Assembly: GCA_938028625.1 (NCBI GenBank)
Contig: CALIZB010000087.1
Location: 1-41,703 of the forward strand
Length of the DNA: 41,703 nt
Reading direction: 5' to 3'
From: an uncultured Bacteroidia bacterium
GTDB lineage: Bacteria > Bacteroidota > Bacteroidia > JANWVE01
Part shown: positions 8,491 through 16,428 of the stretch, in pieces
How positions within the stretch are numbered: position 1 is the first letter of the stretch
Layout of the letters: every line of letters starts with the position of its first letter
The notes under the pieces: generated by a model
The model's database searches: none
Seen by the model: only the letters and a program-made list of their open reading frames with translations
What the model was told of the DNA's origin: nothing
Translations under genes and position numbers: made by a program

Positions 8491-8521
8491 CAAAAATACG
8501 ATTATTCACTATAAAACCAAA
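8491..8521 (-). promoter_or_regulatory. Promoter of the AtuA-family gene (-33 TTTG, -7 TATTTTTG)
   Basis: On the minus strand TTTG at 8518-8521 and TATTTTTG at 8491-8498 are separated by 19 bp, the expected Bacteroidota geometry. The -7 box ends 4 nt before the ATG, so the transcript should be nearly leaderless. Confidence 0.6.
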
Positions 8522-8535
8522 CTTTATTAACTAAA

Positions 8536-8570
8536 AATAAAAAACCACCTGCATTTAAGCAAGTGGTTTT
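8536..8570 (-). terminator. Rho-independent terminator of the M43 protease gene
   Basis: On the minus strand AAACCACTTGC pairs with GCAGGTGGTTT across a 6-nt loop with one mismatch, then runs into TTTATTTTT. It lies about 20 bp after the protease stop. Confidence 0.85.
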
Positions 8571-8590
8571 AGGTTATGAGATTAGGTTAA

Positions 8591-10753
8591 TTACTGTACT
8601 TGAACCTTACGAATAGCAAAGCTATTACCATCGGTAATGCGTACCATATATAAACCTTTGCTGTAACGAGATACATCTACGTTACGGTTGTATAAACCTG
8701 TGAAATTAACAGGCACATCTGTATACACTACTTGACCTAATGCATTAAATACTTCTACCTTAAAGTTTTTGCCATTTTGTACATCATATACCACATGGAA
8801 ATTACCTGCATTAGGGTTAGGAATTATAGTAAGTGCGTGGCTATTATCTACTATATTTTGGTCAGCAAAAGAAGTAGTAGGGCATATAATTGGGAATATA
8901 GCGTGAGCTACATTAAGTCCCCAAGAACTAGAATTATCATAAGAATACCAGTTATTATCGTTCCATTGTTCCCAAGCGGTAGCAGGTGTAGTATCACCGT
9001 CGGTATTGGTTACAAGAGCAACGGTATCTGATGGATTAGTATAGTTCATACCTGTCATATCAAAGCTAAAACCTGCATAGAAAGTAGTACCTACGGTTAC
9101 GGGTGAGCCAAAAGTTACAGCAGTAACTTGGTTTGCTGTTACATCAGATTGTATAGTAGAAACTAATAAGTTTTGAGAAACTAATGGGGTTGCACCAGGT
9201 GCTCCGCCTGAACCTGAATTGTTCCATAAGCGTACATTTACCTTATTAGTAGAGCTTGTAGTGTATCCTCTACCGAACCAGAGTATCACTCCTGTTACTT
9301 TATTTAATGAAGAAGAATAACCTGTAAATTTATTTGCTTTGGACTGGTCTTTATAGCTATTATTACCTGCTACATAACCCCATCCACCTCCACCAACAGT
9401 ATAAATCGTGGGCGTACCTGATAAAGGCGCGTTTAGCGTATCGCATGTAGCAGTAATTACATTTATATAGCCTGTTTTAGTTTCTGTATCTGAACCATAG
9501 CTATTAGAAACAGTAAGTTGTACGGTGTAAGTTCCTACGGTATTGTAAGTAATACCTGTGGGATTTTGTAAAGTAGAGGAAGAAGGTGTTCCACCTGTAA
9601 ATGTCCAGTTCCAAGAAGTAGGTACACCTGTGGAAAGGTCAGTAAAGTTAATAGAACTACCTACTGTGATGGTAGTCATACTTGCCACAAAGTTTGCAGT
9701 AGGAGGACCTGAGGTTACAGGAACACAGCCCATAGAGGTTGTCAGAGAGGCACGTGGACCTGTTAAAGCGGCTTGCATACGAGCTTTCTGTCCTGCGGTG
9801 AACATATACATACAAGCATCATCTACATAATCCATGTAGTTCATGAACATTACACCGGGAGAAGTAGGTTGGCAAGCGTCTGTTTTAGGGAAGGTAGGAC
9901 AGCCATAATTTTCGGTAGCTTGTGTAGGTGTATCAGACACAAGATCATCAGGCGAGCAACCTGGGTCATCTCCCCATATATGGCGAAGATTAAAGTAGTG
10001 TCCTACTTCATGCGTACCTGTGCGTCCTTTATTGAAAGGTGCAGTAGCACCTGTTTTACCTGTAAAACGGTAGTCTAATACAACACCGTCAGTAGCGGCG
10101 GGGCCACCTGGGAATTGAGCATAGCCTAAAATAGAACCACCAAGATTACAAACCCATATATTTAGATATTTTGAAGTGTTCCATGCGTCTTTACCACCTG
10201 TAGAGTTATATTTTACATCATTTGCTATAACACTAAAAGATGTTTTTGTAGTACTTGTGCGTGTAATACCTGTAGTAGGATTATTACTTGGGTCACGTTG
10301 TGCTAAACAAAAACGTATTTCTGTATCCACATGAAGAGATTTCCATACAGCAGGTACTAAATTCGTATCAGAATTTAATTTTGCATAATCTTGATTAAGC
10401 ACATCTAATTGTTCATTTAGGCGTGTATCAGAGATATTTTCAGCGGCTACTCTGTACACTACATGAAACACCACAGGAATAGTAACAATAGTACCTGTTT
10501 TGGCGGTAGGGTTGTTTTTAATGTATTCCTGGGTAAAGCGCTCAATATTCTCCAAATTACGCTTGTAATTAGGGTCAGTATTGAGTAAATGCTCATGGTG
10601 TTGCATAGTACCACAGGTACGTCCTCCTGTGTGTCTATGTTCTGAGTCATGATTATGGCCATGTAATTCGGCTTTTTTAGCGACCCTTTGTTGTGCAAAG
10701 CTGAAAAGCCCCACAAACAATAAGCAAGTTAAGAATGATAATTTCAAATTCAT
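8591..10753 (-). CDS. Secreted pappalysin-like (M43) zinc metalloprotease with PKD domain and T9SS tail
   Basis: The 720-residue protein has a signal peptide (MNLKLSFLTCLLFVGLFSFAQ), then a His-rich propeptide (HGHNHDSEHRH) containing RTCGTM. Its Cys47 is well placed for the cysteine-switch latency known in ulilysin-type M43 enzymes. The catalytic domain carries the zinc motif HEVGHYFNLRH (His248, Glu249, His252, His258) followed by IWGDDPGC, and the Met-turn NYMDY. A PKD domain (about residues 350-435) follows, then a beta-sandwich domain and a type A sorting domain (IIPNPNAGNFHVVYDV... GLYMVRITDGNSFAIRKVQVQ). Asn replaces the usual Gly of HExxHxxGxxH, as I recall for many T9SS-exported relatives. 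Expected role: extracellular proteolysis after T9SS export. Confidence 0.92.
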   Translation of the reverse strand: MNLKLSFLTCLLFVGLFSFAQQRVAKKAELHGHNHDSEHRHTGGRTCGTMQHHEHLLNTDPNYKRNLENIERFTQEYIKNNPTAKTGTIVTIPVVFHVVYRVAAENISDTRLNEQLDVLNQDYAKLNSDTNLVPAVWKSLHVDTEIRFCLAQRDPSNNPTTGITRTSTTKTSFSVIANDVKYNSTGGKDAWNTSKYLNIWVCNLGGSILGYAQFPGGPAATDGVVLDYRFTGKTGATAPFNKGRTGTHEVGHYFNLRHIWGDDPGCSPDDLVSDTPTQATENYGCPTFPKTDACQPTSPGVMFMNYMDYVDDACMYMFTAGQKARMQAALTGPRASLTTSMGCVPVTSGPPTANFVASMTTITVGSSINFTDLSTGVPTSWNWTFTGGTPSSSTLQNPTGITYNTVGTYTVQLTVSNSYGSDTETKTGYINVITATCDTLNAPLSGTPTIYTVGGGGWGYVAGNNSYKDQSKANKFTGYSSSLNKVTGVILWFGRGYTTSSTNKVNVRLWNNSGSGGAPGATPLVSQNLLVSTIQSDVTANQVTAVTFGSPVTVGTTFYAGFSFDMTGMNYTNPSDTVALVTNTDGDTTPATAWEQWNDNNWYSYDNSSSWGLNVAHAIFPIICPTTSFADQNIVDNSHALTIIPNPNAGNFHVVYDVQNGKNFKVEVFNALGQVVYTDVPVNFTGLYNRNVDVSRYSKGLYMVRITDGNSFAIRKVQVQ

Positions 10754-10779
10754 ATAGGAATTAAAGTTAAATTTGAAAA

Positions 10780-10810
10780 CAAATTTACGAATTTTCTTTA
10801 AACAAGCAAA
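10780..10810 (-). promoter_or_regulatory. Promoter of the M43 protease gene (-33 TTTG, -7 TAAATTTG)
   Basis: On the minus strand TTTG (10807-10810) and TAAATTTG (10780-10787) are 19 bp apart, a full Bacteroidota promoter. It lies 26 nt before the ATG, leaving room for a short A/T-rich leader. Confidence 0.65.
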
Positions 10811-10869
10811 TTAAATTTATATAATTTTATTATAATTACAATCACAACATCTCAACTTTTATGTAAAAT

Positions 10870-11820
10870 TTATTTTTTAATCCATGTAAGCAATGGAATA
10901 GCATTTTTTTGAATATTGAGATACGGAATAGGTCTTCCGCCGAATTTTCTGTAAAAACGTTCTACTCCTTCTATCATAGAACCTTCAAAGTCAAAGCGTA
11001 TAGCACCACTTTCAATTGCCATTTGAATAGCTTTCCAAAGTAAAATTTCTGTAGTCCCTTTGTTGCTATCCTGACTGTTCTTTAAAGAAACGTACAGGTT
11101 TATCCAACTTTTTTTGTCTTTCATAAAAATAGTACCTGTTAAAATTTTATCTTGTGATTTAGCTAATAAAATAGTGGTTTTATTTTGTAAATAGGCTTTT
11201 TGATACAAGTTTCTAACCGTATCCAAGAGATAAGAATTTACAAAACTCCGATTAGCTTTTTTTTGTAATTCAATGAATACTTCAATATCTGAACTGCTTT
11301 CTATGGTTATATCTTGTTGCTTTTGGTGTTTTTTTATGTAATACCGAGTTTTAGTATGTAAATTTTCCATTAAGTTAGGCAGACCTTGGGTTAAATCTAA
11401 TTCGTAATTATATCGTGTAAAAAGTTGATATTTATGCCAATAAAACGGAAAAGCATAATCAAAATGAGGAGAGAAGTTGTAGTTAAACAGTTTTATTTTT
11501 TTAGGGATATGGTCAATAATTTCATTGACCCAATCTTTTTTGTTAGAGAGGGATTTTTCCATTTTGCTGTCCTGCGGCTTAAAGAGAATACCCAGAAACT
11601 GCGTAAGCGGAGGTTGAAGGATATAGGAAATACCCCACTTTTTTTTGATATTGAGAGGCATTATAGCTAGCCATTCTTGACTATTTTTAACAATAATAGC
11701 TTTCCAATTTGGGCATACTGTATCTAAATACCATGTATAATGGTAGATATAACCTTGTGGAGAGTGCTCTACAAAGGTATTCCACTTTTGTTCATCAATA
11801 TCTTCCCTGTTTAATAGCAT
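10870..11820 (-). CDS. FemAB/GNAT-like acyltransferase
   Basis: The 316-residue cytosolic protein has the two-lobed FemAB-like layout built from GNAT folds. An N-terminal EWLAIMPLNIKKKWGISYILQPPLTQFLGI segment precedes a middle ENLHTKTRYYIKK helix. The C-terminal lobe contains GTIFMKDKKSWINLYVS and the characteristic FDFEGSMIEGVERFYRKFGG. FemAB relatives transfer aminoacyl groups from tRNA to lipid-linked peptidoglycan precursors, but many Bacteroidota members are simply annotated as GNAT-family proteins. The gene starts 2 nt after the aspartate kinase stop, so the two are one transcript. The substrate is unknown; a link to lysine or other aspartate-derived amino acids is only an inference from the operon. 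Confidence 0.7.
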   Translation of the reverse strand: MLLNREDIDEQKWNTFVEHSPQGYIYHYTWYLDTVCPNWKAIIVKNSQEWLAIMPLNIKKKWGISYILQPPLTQFLGILFKPQDSKMEKSLSNKKDWVNEIIDHIPKKIKLFNYNFSPHFDYAFPFYWHKYQLFTRYNYELDLTQGLPNLMENLHTKTRYYIKKHQKQQDITIESSSDIEVFIELQKKANRSFVNSYLLDTVRNLYQKAYLQNKTTILLAKSQDKILTGTIFMKDKKSWINLYVSLKNSQDSNKGTTEILLWKAIQMAIESGAIRFDFEGSMIEGVERFYRKFGGRPIPYLNIQKNAIPLLTWIKK

Positions 11821-11822
11821 AA

Positions 11823-13103
11823 TTATTCGGGGATAACCATTTGTGCAGTACTGCCATTTCTTTGAATGAGTATTGCTTTGAAAAATTCCTCATCTGCAAG
11901 TCGTTCTGTGAGAAAAAGATAAGTTTTAAGGTATACTTTATCTTGTTTTTGTATATCAAATTTTTCACTTAATTCGTTGATAAAGTCAGCTATTTGTTCG
12001 TGATTATTATCTGCACAAATGATGTAAGACAAAGCTGTATTTTGAGATAAACTAACTTTGAGTTTAGCATGAGTGATGGCACTTACAATTTCATCTACAT
12101 GCTTTTCCATGACAAATGAGAAGTCCTTTGGAGTGATAGTAAGTAGAATTTGATTAAATTTATCAATAATAGCATGATGTTTTGGAGGTTGTGTAATGTG
12201 TTTGGGTGCTTGAATAACTGTGCCTTCTAACTCTGTATTAAGAAAACATTTTACGCGTAAAGGAATATGTTTATTTTCAAGTGGTTTTATGGTTCTTGGG
12301 TGAATAACAGATGCTCCATAATAAGACATTTCTACGGCTTGTTGATAGGTTAATTGGGGATATACATAAGTATTTGTGTATCTGCGTGGGTCTGCGTTGA
12401 GTACGCCGTCTACATCTTTCCATATTCGCATTTCTGAGGCTTCTAAAATGTTAGATAAAATAGCCGCAGTATAATCAGAACCTTCTCTGCCGAGTGTAGT
12501 GGTTTGGTTTTCAAGATTAGATGCAATATACCCTGTAACACAACAGATATGTTCAGGAAAAGGTAAAAAAGTTTCTTTTACTTTTTTTTGTGTATGTTCC
12601 CAAAGCACTTCTGAACCACCTGCTAATGAAGTAGTTTTGATGATTTTACGAGCATCATAGAATTCAGTTTTTAATCCGATTTTGTTCAAATAAGCAGTTA
12701 CAATGGTAGCTGATATAAGTTCGCCGAAGGATACAATTCTATCATGTAAATGAAAAGGAAATTCTCTGAGTAAGGTAATACCTTGTATTACTTCTTGTAT
12801 TTCCGTAAAATATGCTTCTACTTCTTGATATACAGTGTGTTTTGTATCTTTTTGAAAAAGTTCGTCAATGATAGAAAAATGAAAATCTTTTATTTTCTGA
12901 TATTGTGCAAGGGCTTCTTGTTTTTTATAGGCACGAGAGAGTTCTGCAAGTTCAACAAGGTTATTAGTAGTTTTACCCATAGCAGAAACTACAAAAATCA
13001 AAGGTCTTTGTGGGTGCTGTTTTAATATAGAAGCTACGTTTTTTACAGCATTAGCATCTTTTACAGAAGCACCACCAAATTTCATTACAATAAGAGATTG
13101 CAT
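11823..13103 (-). CDS. lysC: Aspartate kinase (monofunctional)
   Basis: This enzyme phosphorylates aspartate, the first step toward lysine, threonine, methionine and diaminopimelate. The kinase motif MKFGGASVKD is at residues 7-16, and the aspartate-site region TTTLGREGSDYTAAILSNIL and EMRIWKDVDGVLNADPR follow. The last third (from about residue 300) contains a regulatory ACT-like region. There is no homoserine dehydrogenase fusion. The ORF-track start at 13154 would lie inside the upstream terminator hairpin and add an unrelated stretch, so the ATG at 13103 (426 residues, MQSLIVMKFGG) is preferred. It is followed after 2 nt by the FemAB-like gene. The symbol is by function; the paralogue class is not resolved. 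Confidence 0.92.
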   Translation of the reverse strand: MQSLIVMKFGGASVKDANAVKNVASILKQHPQRPLIFVVSAMGKTTNNLVELAELSRAYKKQEALAQYQKIKDFHFSIIDELFQKDTKHTVYQEVEAYFTEIQEVIQGITLLREFPFHLHDRIVSFGELISATIVTAYLNKIGLKTEFYDARKIIKTTSLAGGSEVLWEHTQKKVKETFLPFPEHICCVTGYIASNLENQTTTLGREGSDYTAAILSNILEASEMRIWKDVDGVLNADPRRYTNTYVYPQLTYQQAVEMSYYGASVIHPRTIKPLENKHIPLRVKCFLNTELEGTVIQAPKHITQPPKHHAIIDKFNQILLTITPKDFSFVMEKHVDEIVSAITHAKLKVSLSQNTALSYIICADNNHEQIADFINELSEKFDIQKQDKVYLKTYLFLTERLADEEFFKAILIQRNGSTAQMVIPE

Positions 13104-13134
13104 AGTGCAAAATAAAGGAAATTTATGTTTAAAG

Positions 13135-13174
13135 AATAAAAAAGCATACTCCATTTTTTAGTGGAAGTATGCTT
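13135..13174 (-). terminator. Rho-independent terminator of the PepSY-like gene
   Basis: On the minus strand AAGCATACT pairs with AGTATGCTT, with an inner CC/GG extension, and is followed by TTTTTTATTCTTT. It sits between the PepSY-like stop and the aspartate kinase start and overlaps the false upstream start of the kinase. Confidence 0.85.
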
Positions 13175-13194
13175 AAAAAACAGATTAAAACGAT

Positions 13195-13722
13195 TTATTT
13201 ATGTTTTAAGTGATGTTTTTTGGAATGTTCTTTACGGTCTTGGTCGCGGTAAACTTCGTTTCCGTCTTTATCAAAGCGGATATGAAGGTGTTTTTTTGTA
13301 TCAGTAGTATGCTTGAAATAAAGCCCATAAGTTTCTACACCTTTGTGTGTTTTATGAAAGGCTTTGGTAAGTTCCCATGAGTTAGCTTTTTCTTTTTCTA
13401 TGGTGGCTTTTATTTTGTCATTCAGGGTAGATGGGTCTACACGGTATATGCGAGTAATAATTGTACCATCATCTTTGAATTTAGCTCTGAAATGAGTATG
13501 GTCTTCTTCGCTGATATTTCCTGTAACGTGGTACATAAGTTTTCTACCTTCATAACGCATACCCCAACTGGTATGTGCCGCATTAGGAAAATTTTCCTTG
13601 AAATTTTTTAATACAGGTGAAGGAATTTTAGAATATTCTACGGGACTCCAGTTACCATGCTGGGCAAGCAGTATGCTCCATTGAAAAAGGCAAATAAATA
13701 AGATAAAATGAAGTTTTTTCAT
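13195..13722 (-). CDS. Secreted PepSY-like (DUF2874-type) protein
   Basis: The 175-residue protein begins with a signal peptide ending ...WSILLAQ. A domain resembling PepSY-like/DUF2874 proteins follows: VLKNFKENFPNAAHTSWGMRYEGRKLMYHV (about residues 36-65) and then a second strand-rich half with HFRAKFKDDGTIITR. The tail is strongly basic and His/Lys-rich (RKEHSKKHHLKHK). This family is periplasmic and its function is not established. It is monocistronic, since a strong terminator follows its stop by about 20 bp. The family match is moderate, because PepSY-like sequences are short and divergent. Confidence 0.6.
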   Translation of the reverse strand: MKKLHFILFICLFQWSILLAQHGNWSPVEYSKIPSPVLKNFKENFPNAAHTSWGMRYEGRKLMYHVTGNISEEDHTHFRAKFKDDGTIITRIYRVDPSTLNDKIKATIEKEKANSWELTKAFHKTHKGVETYGLYFKHTTDTKKHLHIRFDKDGNEVYRDQDRKEHSKKHHLKHK

Positions 13723-13776
13723 AGCTTTTTAGAATTATTGAGGAATGAGATGTATTTAATTAAGTTAAAGGTAAAT

Positions 13777-14316
13777 TTAGTTCAGACGAATGCGAAAACC
13801 GGCCCCAGCTTCTACCGCCATGCCATAGATAGTACTGCTTTTATTATAATATTTCATACCAAAGGTAATAAACAACTCAAAATCATCAGCAATTTCAAAC
13901 ATACCCCCTGCACCAAAATAAAGTTCAGGAGTTATAGGGCTTCCGTCTTTGTTAGAAACATCTCCTATTATACGGTGGTTATGTAATCTTGCACGAATGC
14001 CTAAATCTGCATAAAAGTTACTGCCGTTGTGTCTGTCCCCTGCATGGATAAAGGGCTGGTAACAAACACCTATTAACCATGAACCTGCTCGTTTGTCTTC
14101 ACCGTCTTCTGTGTATACGCCTGTGCCTTTTGGGGTATACCCCAAGAATCCTTCTACAGCGGTATTGTGATTGACTACATAGCGATAACTGGGTCCCCAA
14201 GGTCCTCCAGATACCCCTCCTCTAACACCTATGGCTTGCTCGCCCACAATTTGAGCAAAGGTTGATTGGATTATTATCATAGATAATAGTAAGATGAAAT
14301 TTTTTATTGTATTCAT
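13777..14316 (-). CDS. Small outer-membrane beta-barrel-like protein
   Basis: With the ATG at 14316 the protein has 179 residues. It has a signal peptide (MNTIKNFILLLSMIIIQSTFAQ) and a Gly/aromatic-rich strand pattern typical of small outer-membrane barrels (AIGVRGGVSGGPWGPSYRYV, VEGFLGYTPKG, FYADLGIRARLHN, LYFGAGGMFEI, FELFITFGMKYY, AVEAGAGFRIRLN). The ORF track extends it upstream to 14433, but that extension crosses a -7 box and the terminator of the gene before it, so it is rejected. The last strand ends in alternating residues as expected for a barrel. Function is unknown. Confidence 0.65.
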   Translation of the reverse strand: MNTIKNFILLLSMIIIQSTFAQIVGEQAIGVRGGVSGGPWGPSYRYVVNHNTAVEGFLGYTPKGTGVYTEDGEDKRAGSWLIGVCYQPFIHAGDRHNGSNFYADLGIRARLHNHRIIGDVSNKDGSPITPELYFGAGGMFEIADDFELFITFGMKYYNKSSTIYGMAVEAGAGFRIRLN

Positions 14317-14333
14317 AGTAATAAACTGACAAA

Positions 14334-14364
14334 CAAAGTTAATTATAAGTACAAAATATACAAA
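14334..14364 (-). promoter_or_regulatory. Promoter of the small beta-barrel gene (-33 TTTG, -7 TAACTTTG)
   Basis: On the minus strand TTTG at 14361-14364 and TAACTTTG at 14334-14341 are 19 bp apart. The -7 box ends 17 nt before the ATG at 14316 and excludes the longer ORF-track start. Confidence 0.6.
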
Positions 14365-14401
14365 AAAAATAAGGTAAAAGGATTGTAGAATCAGGTGAAT
14401 G

Positions 14402-14437
14402 ATAAAAAAATCATGCTTACTATAAATAAGCATGATT
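14402..14437 (-). terminator. Rho-independent terminator of the GT5-like gene
   Basis: A perfect 11-bp stem (AATCATGCTTA/TAAGCATGATT) with a 7-nt loop is followed on the minus strand by a run of seven T residues. Confidence 0.92.
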
Positions 14438-14464
14438 TCCCAATGAATGAGAAACTAAATTTTT

Positions 14465-15271
14465 TTAATTCATAAGAGAAGTGTAAAACTGGTTATAAGT
14501 TTCTATGCAGTCTTGGTCTATGTCTATATAATGCAGAGTTTGTTTGTCATTTACCAGTGCAGTGAGTTCTTTGCTGATTTGGGGTTCTCCCAGAGTTACA
14601 GCATCTGCATAAGCTATTCCTCCTTTGGTTACACCGAGAAAGTCGGCTTTTTCAAAATGTTGTAAAAGTTTGGGGTCTATTTCTGCGGCGGCTTTTTCAA
14701 TAAAACTTTCTCCGTATTCAAAATTATATTCAGAATTGTTGTATAGAGAATATACTACTTTGGTATTTCTGAACACAGGTTCATCTTTGTAGATAGTTTT
14801 GATATATAGTGGAATAAGAGAGGTCATAAAGTTGTGGCAGTGAATAATATCTGGCGCCCAGCCTAATTTTTTTACAGTTTCAAGAGTTCCTTTACAGAAG
14901 AATATACATCTTTCATCATTGTCATCAAACCAGGTATTGGTTTCAGGATTGGTGAGAAAAGCTTTTCTGTGAAAATAATCTTCGTTATCCAAAAAGTAGA
15001 CCTGTAACCTTGCACCGGGTATAGAAGCAACCTTTATCGTAAGGGGTTTTTCTTCTTCTCCTACGGTAATGTTGATTCCTGAAAGGCGTACAACATCATG
15101 CAGACGGTTCTTTTTTTCACTGATTAGCCCAAATCTAGGCATTAAAATTCGGATTTCGTGCCCTTTGTCTTGCAGACCTTGTGGTAGTTTACGGACTATG
15201 TCTGCAACATCAGAAACTTTGAAAAAAGGGTCAATTTCGGTGGTTACAAACAATATTTTAAGTTTTTTCAT
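14465..15271 (-). CDS. Half-length GT5 (glycogen/starch synthase N-terminal domain) protein
   Basis: The 268-residue protein aligns by eye with the N-terminal GT5 half of glycogen synthase: KILFVTTEIDPFF, the ADxxRKLPQGL helix, HEIRILMPRFGLI, LQVYFLDNEDYFHR and a WAPDIIHCHNFMTSLIPLYIKT segment. Two features argue against ordinary synthase activity. The ADP-glucose motif KTGGLAD is replaced by KVSDVAD (Lys18 kept, both Gly lost), and the entire C-terminal GT-B half is absent, although the gene ends cleanly at a strong terminator. Short forms like this are, to my knowledge, common in Bacteroidota near panC. It is divergent from panC with a 129-bp intergenic region. A non-catalytic or regulatory role is an inference. 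Confidence 0.8.
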   Translation of the reverse strand: MKKLKILFVTTEIDPFFKVSDVADIVRKLPQGLQDKGHEIRILMPRFGLISEKKNRLHDVVRLSGINITVGEEEKPLTIKVASIPGARLQVYFLDNEDYFHRKAFLTNPETNTWFDDNDERCIFFCKGTLETVKKLGWAPDIIHCHNFMTSLIPLYIKTIYKDEPVFRNTKVVYSLYNNSEYNFEYGESFIEKAAAEIDPKLLQHFEKADFLGVTKGGIAYADAVTLGEPQISKELTALVNDKQTLHYIDIDQDCIETYNQFYTSLMN

Positions 15272-15300
15272 GATAGAACGAACATTTTATTTGGATTTTA

Positions 15301-15332
15301 CAAAATTACGAACTTTTTTTGCGACTTCCAAA
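15301..15332 (-). promoter_or_regulatory. Promoter of the GT5-like gene (-33 TTTG, -7 TAATTTTG)
   Basis: On the minus strand TTTG (15329-15332) and TAATTTTG (15301-15308) are 20 bp apart, a full consensus promoter. It lies 29 nt before the ATG, in the divergent region shared with panC. Confidence 0.65.
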
Positions 15333-15400
15333 TTTAATATGGGCATGCTTTTGCCTTAAACGAAAGCACCCTCATTTTTGATACAAAAAACGCAATATAC

Positions 15401-16252
15401 ATGGAAATATTTACCCACATCAGTGACGTGAAAAATTATATTCACGTTAAGAAAATTATAGGACGTGAAATAGGTTTTGTACCCACTATGGGCGCATTGC
15501 ATGAGGGGCATTTGTCTTTAATACGGGCAAGCAAAAATAAAGAACTACTTACTACAGCTTCTATTTTTGTAAATCCTGCCCAGTTTGGACCCAATGAAGA
15601 TTTTAATAAATATCCCCGCCCGATAGAAGAGGATATAGAGTTGTTAAAATCGGTAAATTGTGATGTATTATTTCTGCCATCAGTGGAGGAGATGTACCCT
15701 GAAAAAGCAGCGGTTCAGATGACTATGCCTTTGTATACACAAAAATATGAAGGAGAACACCGTAAGGGGCATTTTGAGGGGGTTATGCTGGTAGTAGCCA
15801 AACTTTTTAACATTGTATCTCCTGATGTTGCTTTTTTTGGTCAGAAAGATTTTCAGCAGTGTGCTGTTGTTAAGCAAATGGTAAAAGATTTGTCTTTTCC
15901 TGTTAAAATAGAAATTATACCCACAGTAAGAGAAGCAGACGGATTAGCTATGAGTAGCAGAAATCGTTATCTCTCTGCCGAAGAGCGTAAAAAAGCAGTA
16001 GGAATTTATCAGACTTTAGTGTATACCAAAGGACTTGTACAACATGAAAAAAATGTAGAAAATTTAATTAGACATGCTTATATCTACATAGAAAAATTTG
16101 GTTTTACGCAGATTGACTACATAGATATTGTTCAGGCAGATACTTTACAAACGCTTCATATAGCAGAAAAAGAAAACAATCCTGTTATGCTTATTACCGC
16201 AAGATGCGGTACTACCCGCCTTTTAGATAACATGTATTTATATGAAAATTAA
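15401..16252 (+). CDS. panC: Pantothenate synthetase
   Basis: The enzyme condenses pantoate and beta-alanine with ATP to give pantothenate. The nucleotide-binding segment PTMGALHEGHLSL (residues 28-40) holds the HxGH-type signature. It is followed by SIFVNPAQFGPNEDFNKYPR, a VVAKLFNIVSPDVAFFGQKDFQQ block and SSRNRYLSAEER, all family landmarks. Length (283 residues) is normal and complete. A weaker -7-like sequence (CATTTTTG) lies about 22 nt before the ATG. Its partner panD, which makes beta-alanine, is about 18.6 kb away on the opposite strand. No convincing terminator is seen; 176 bp of AT-rich sequence separate it from the convergent gene. Confidence 0.97.
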   Translation: MEIFTHISDVKNYIHVKKIIGREIGFVPTMGALHEGHLSLIRASKNKELLTTASIFVNPAQFGPNEDFNKYPRPIEEDIELLKSVNCDVLFLPSVEEMYPEKAAVQMTMPLYTQKYEGEHRKGHFEGVMLVVAKLFNIVSPDVAFFGQKDFQQCAVVKQMVKDLSFPVKIEIIPTVREADGLAMSSRNRYLSAEERKKAVGIYQTLVYTKGLVQHEKNVENLIRHAYIYIEKFGFTQIDYIDIVQADTLQTLHIAEKENNPVMLITARCGTTRLLDNMYLYEN

Positions 16253-16369
16253 AACTCACCTACGTTTTTAATTAAGCAAAATTTTGATATCCATTAGATA
16301 AAAAACCACAGAGTCCTGTTTTTTTCATTTAGCAATATCAGTAGCTATAACATTGTTTTCTGTTCTGTA

Positions 16370-16407
16370 ATGAAAAAACCTGCAAGACTAATCGCCTTAC
16401 AGGTTTT
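16370..16407 (-). terminator. Rho-independent terminator of the beta-helix T9SS gene
   Basis: On the minus strand AAAACCTG pairs with CAGGTTTT, extended by AAG/CTT past one mismatch, around a 9-nt loop, and runs into a T tract. It lies about 20 bp after the stop of the 1195-residue gene. Confidence 0.82.
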
Positions 16408-16428
16408 ATGATTTAACTTTTTGCAGTT

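Noticed and set aside
8777-10078. Plus-strand ORFs of 84-101 residues inside the M43 protease gene
   Set aside because: They are shadows of a long minus-strand gene with clear domains; their translations show no signal, motif or promoter of their own.
13104-13154. N-terminal extension of aspartate kinase (MEYAFLFFKHKFPLFCT)
   Set aside because: It is encoded by the terminator hairpin of the upstream gene; the ATG at 13103 gives the standard N-terminus.
14317-14433. N-terminal extension of the small beta-barrel protein
   Set aside because: It crosses a full promoter and the preceding terminator and would bury the signal peptide 39 residues in.
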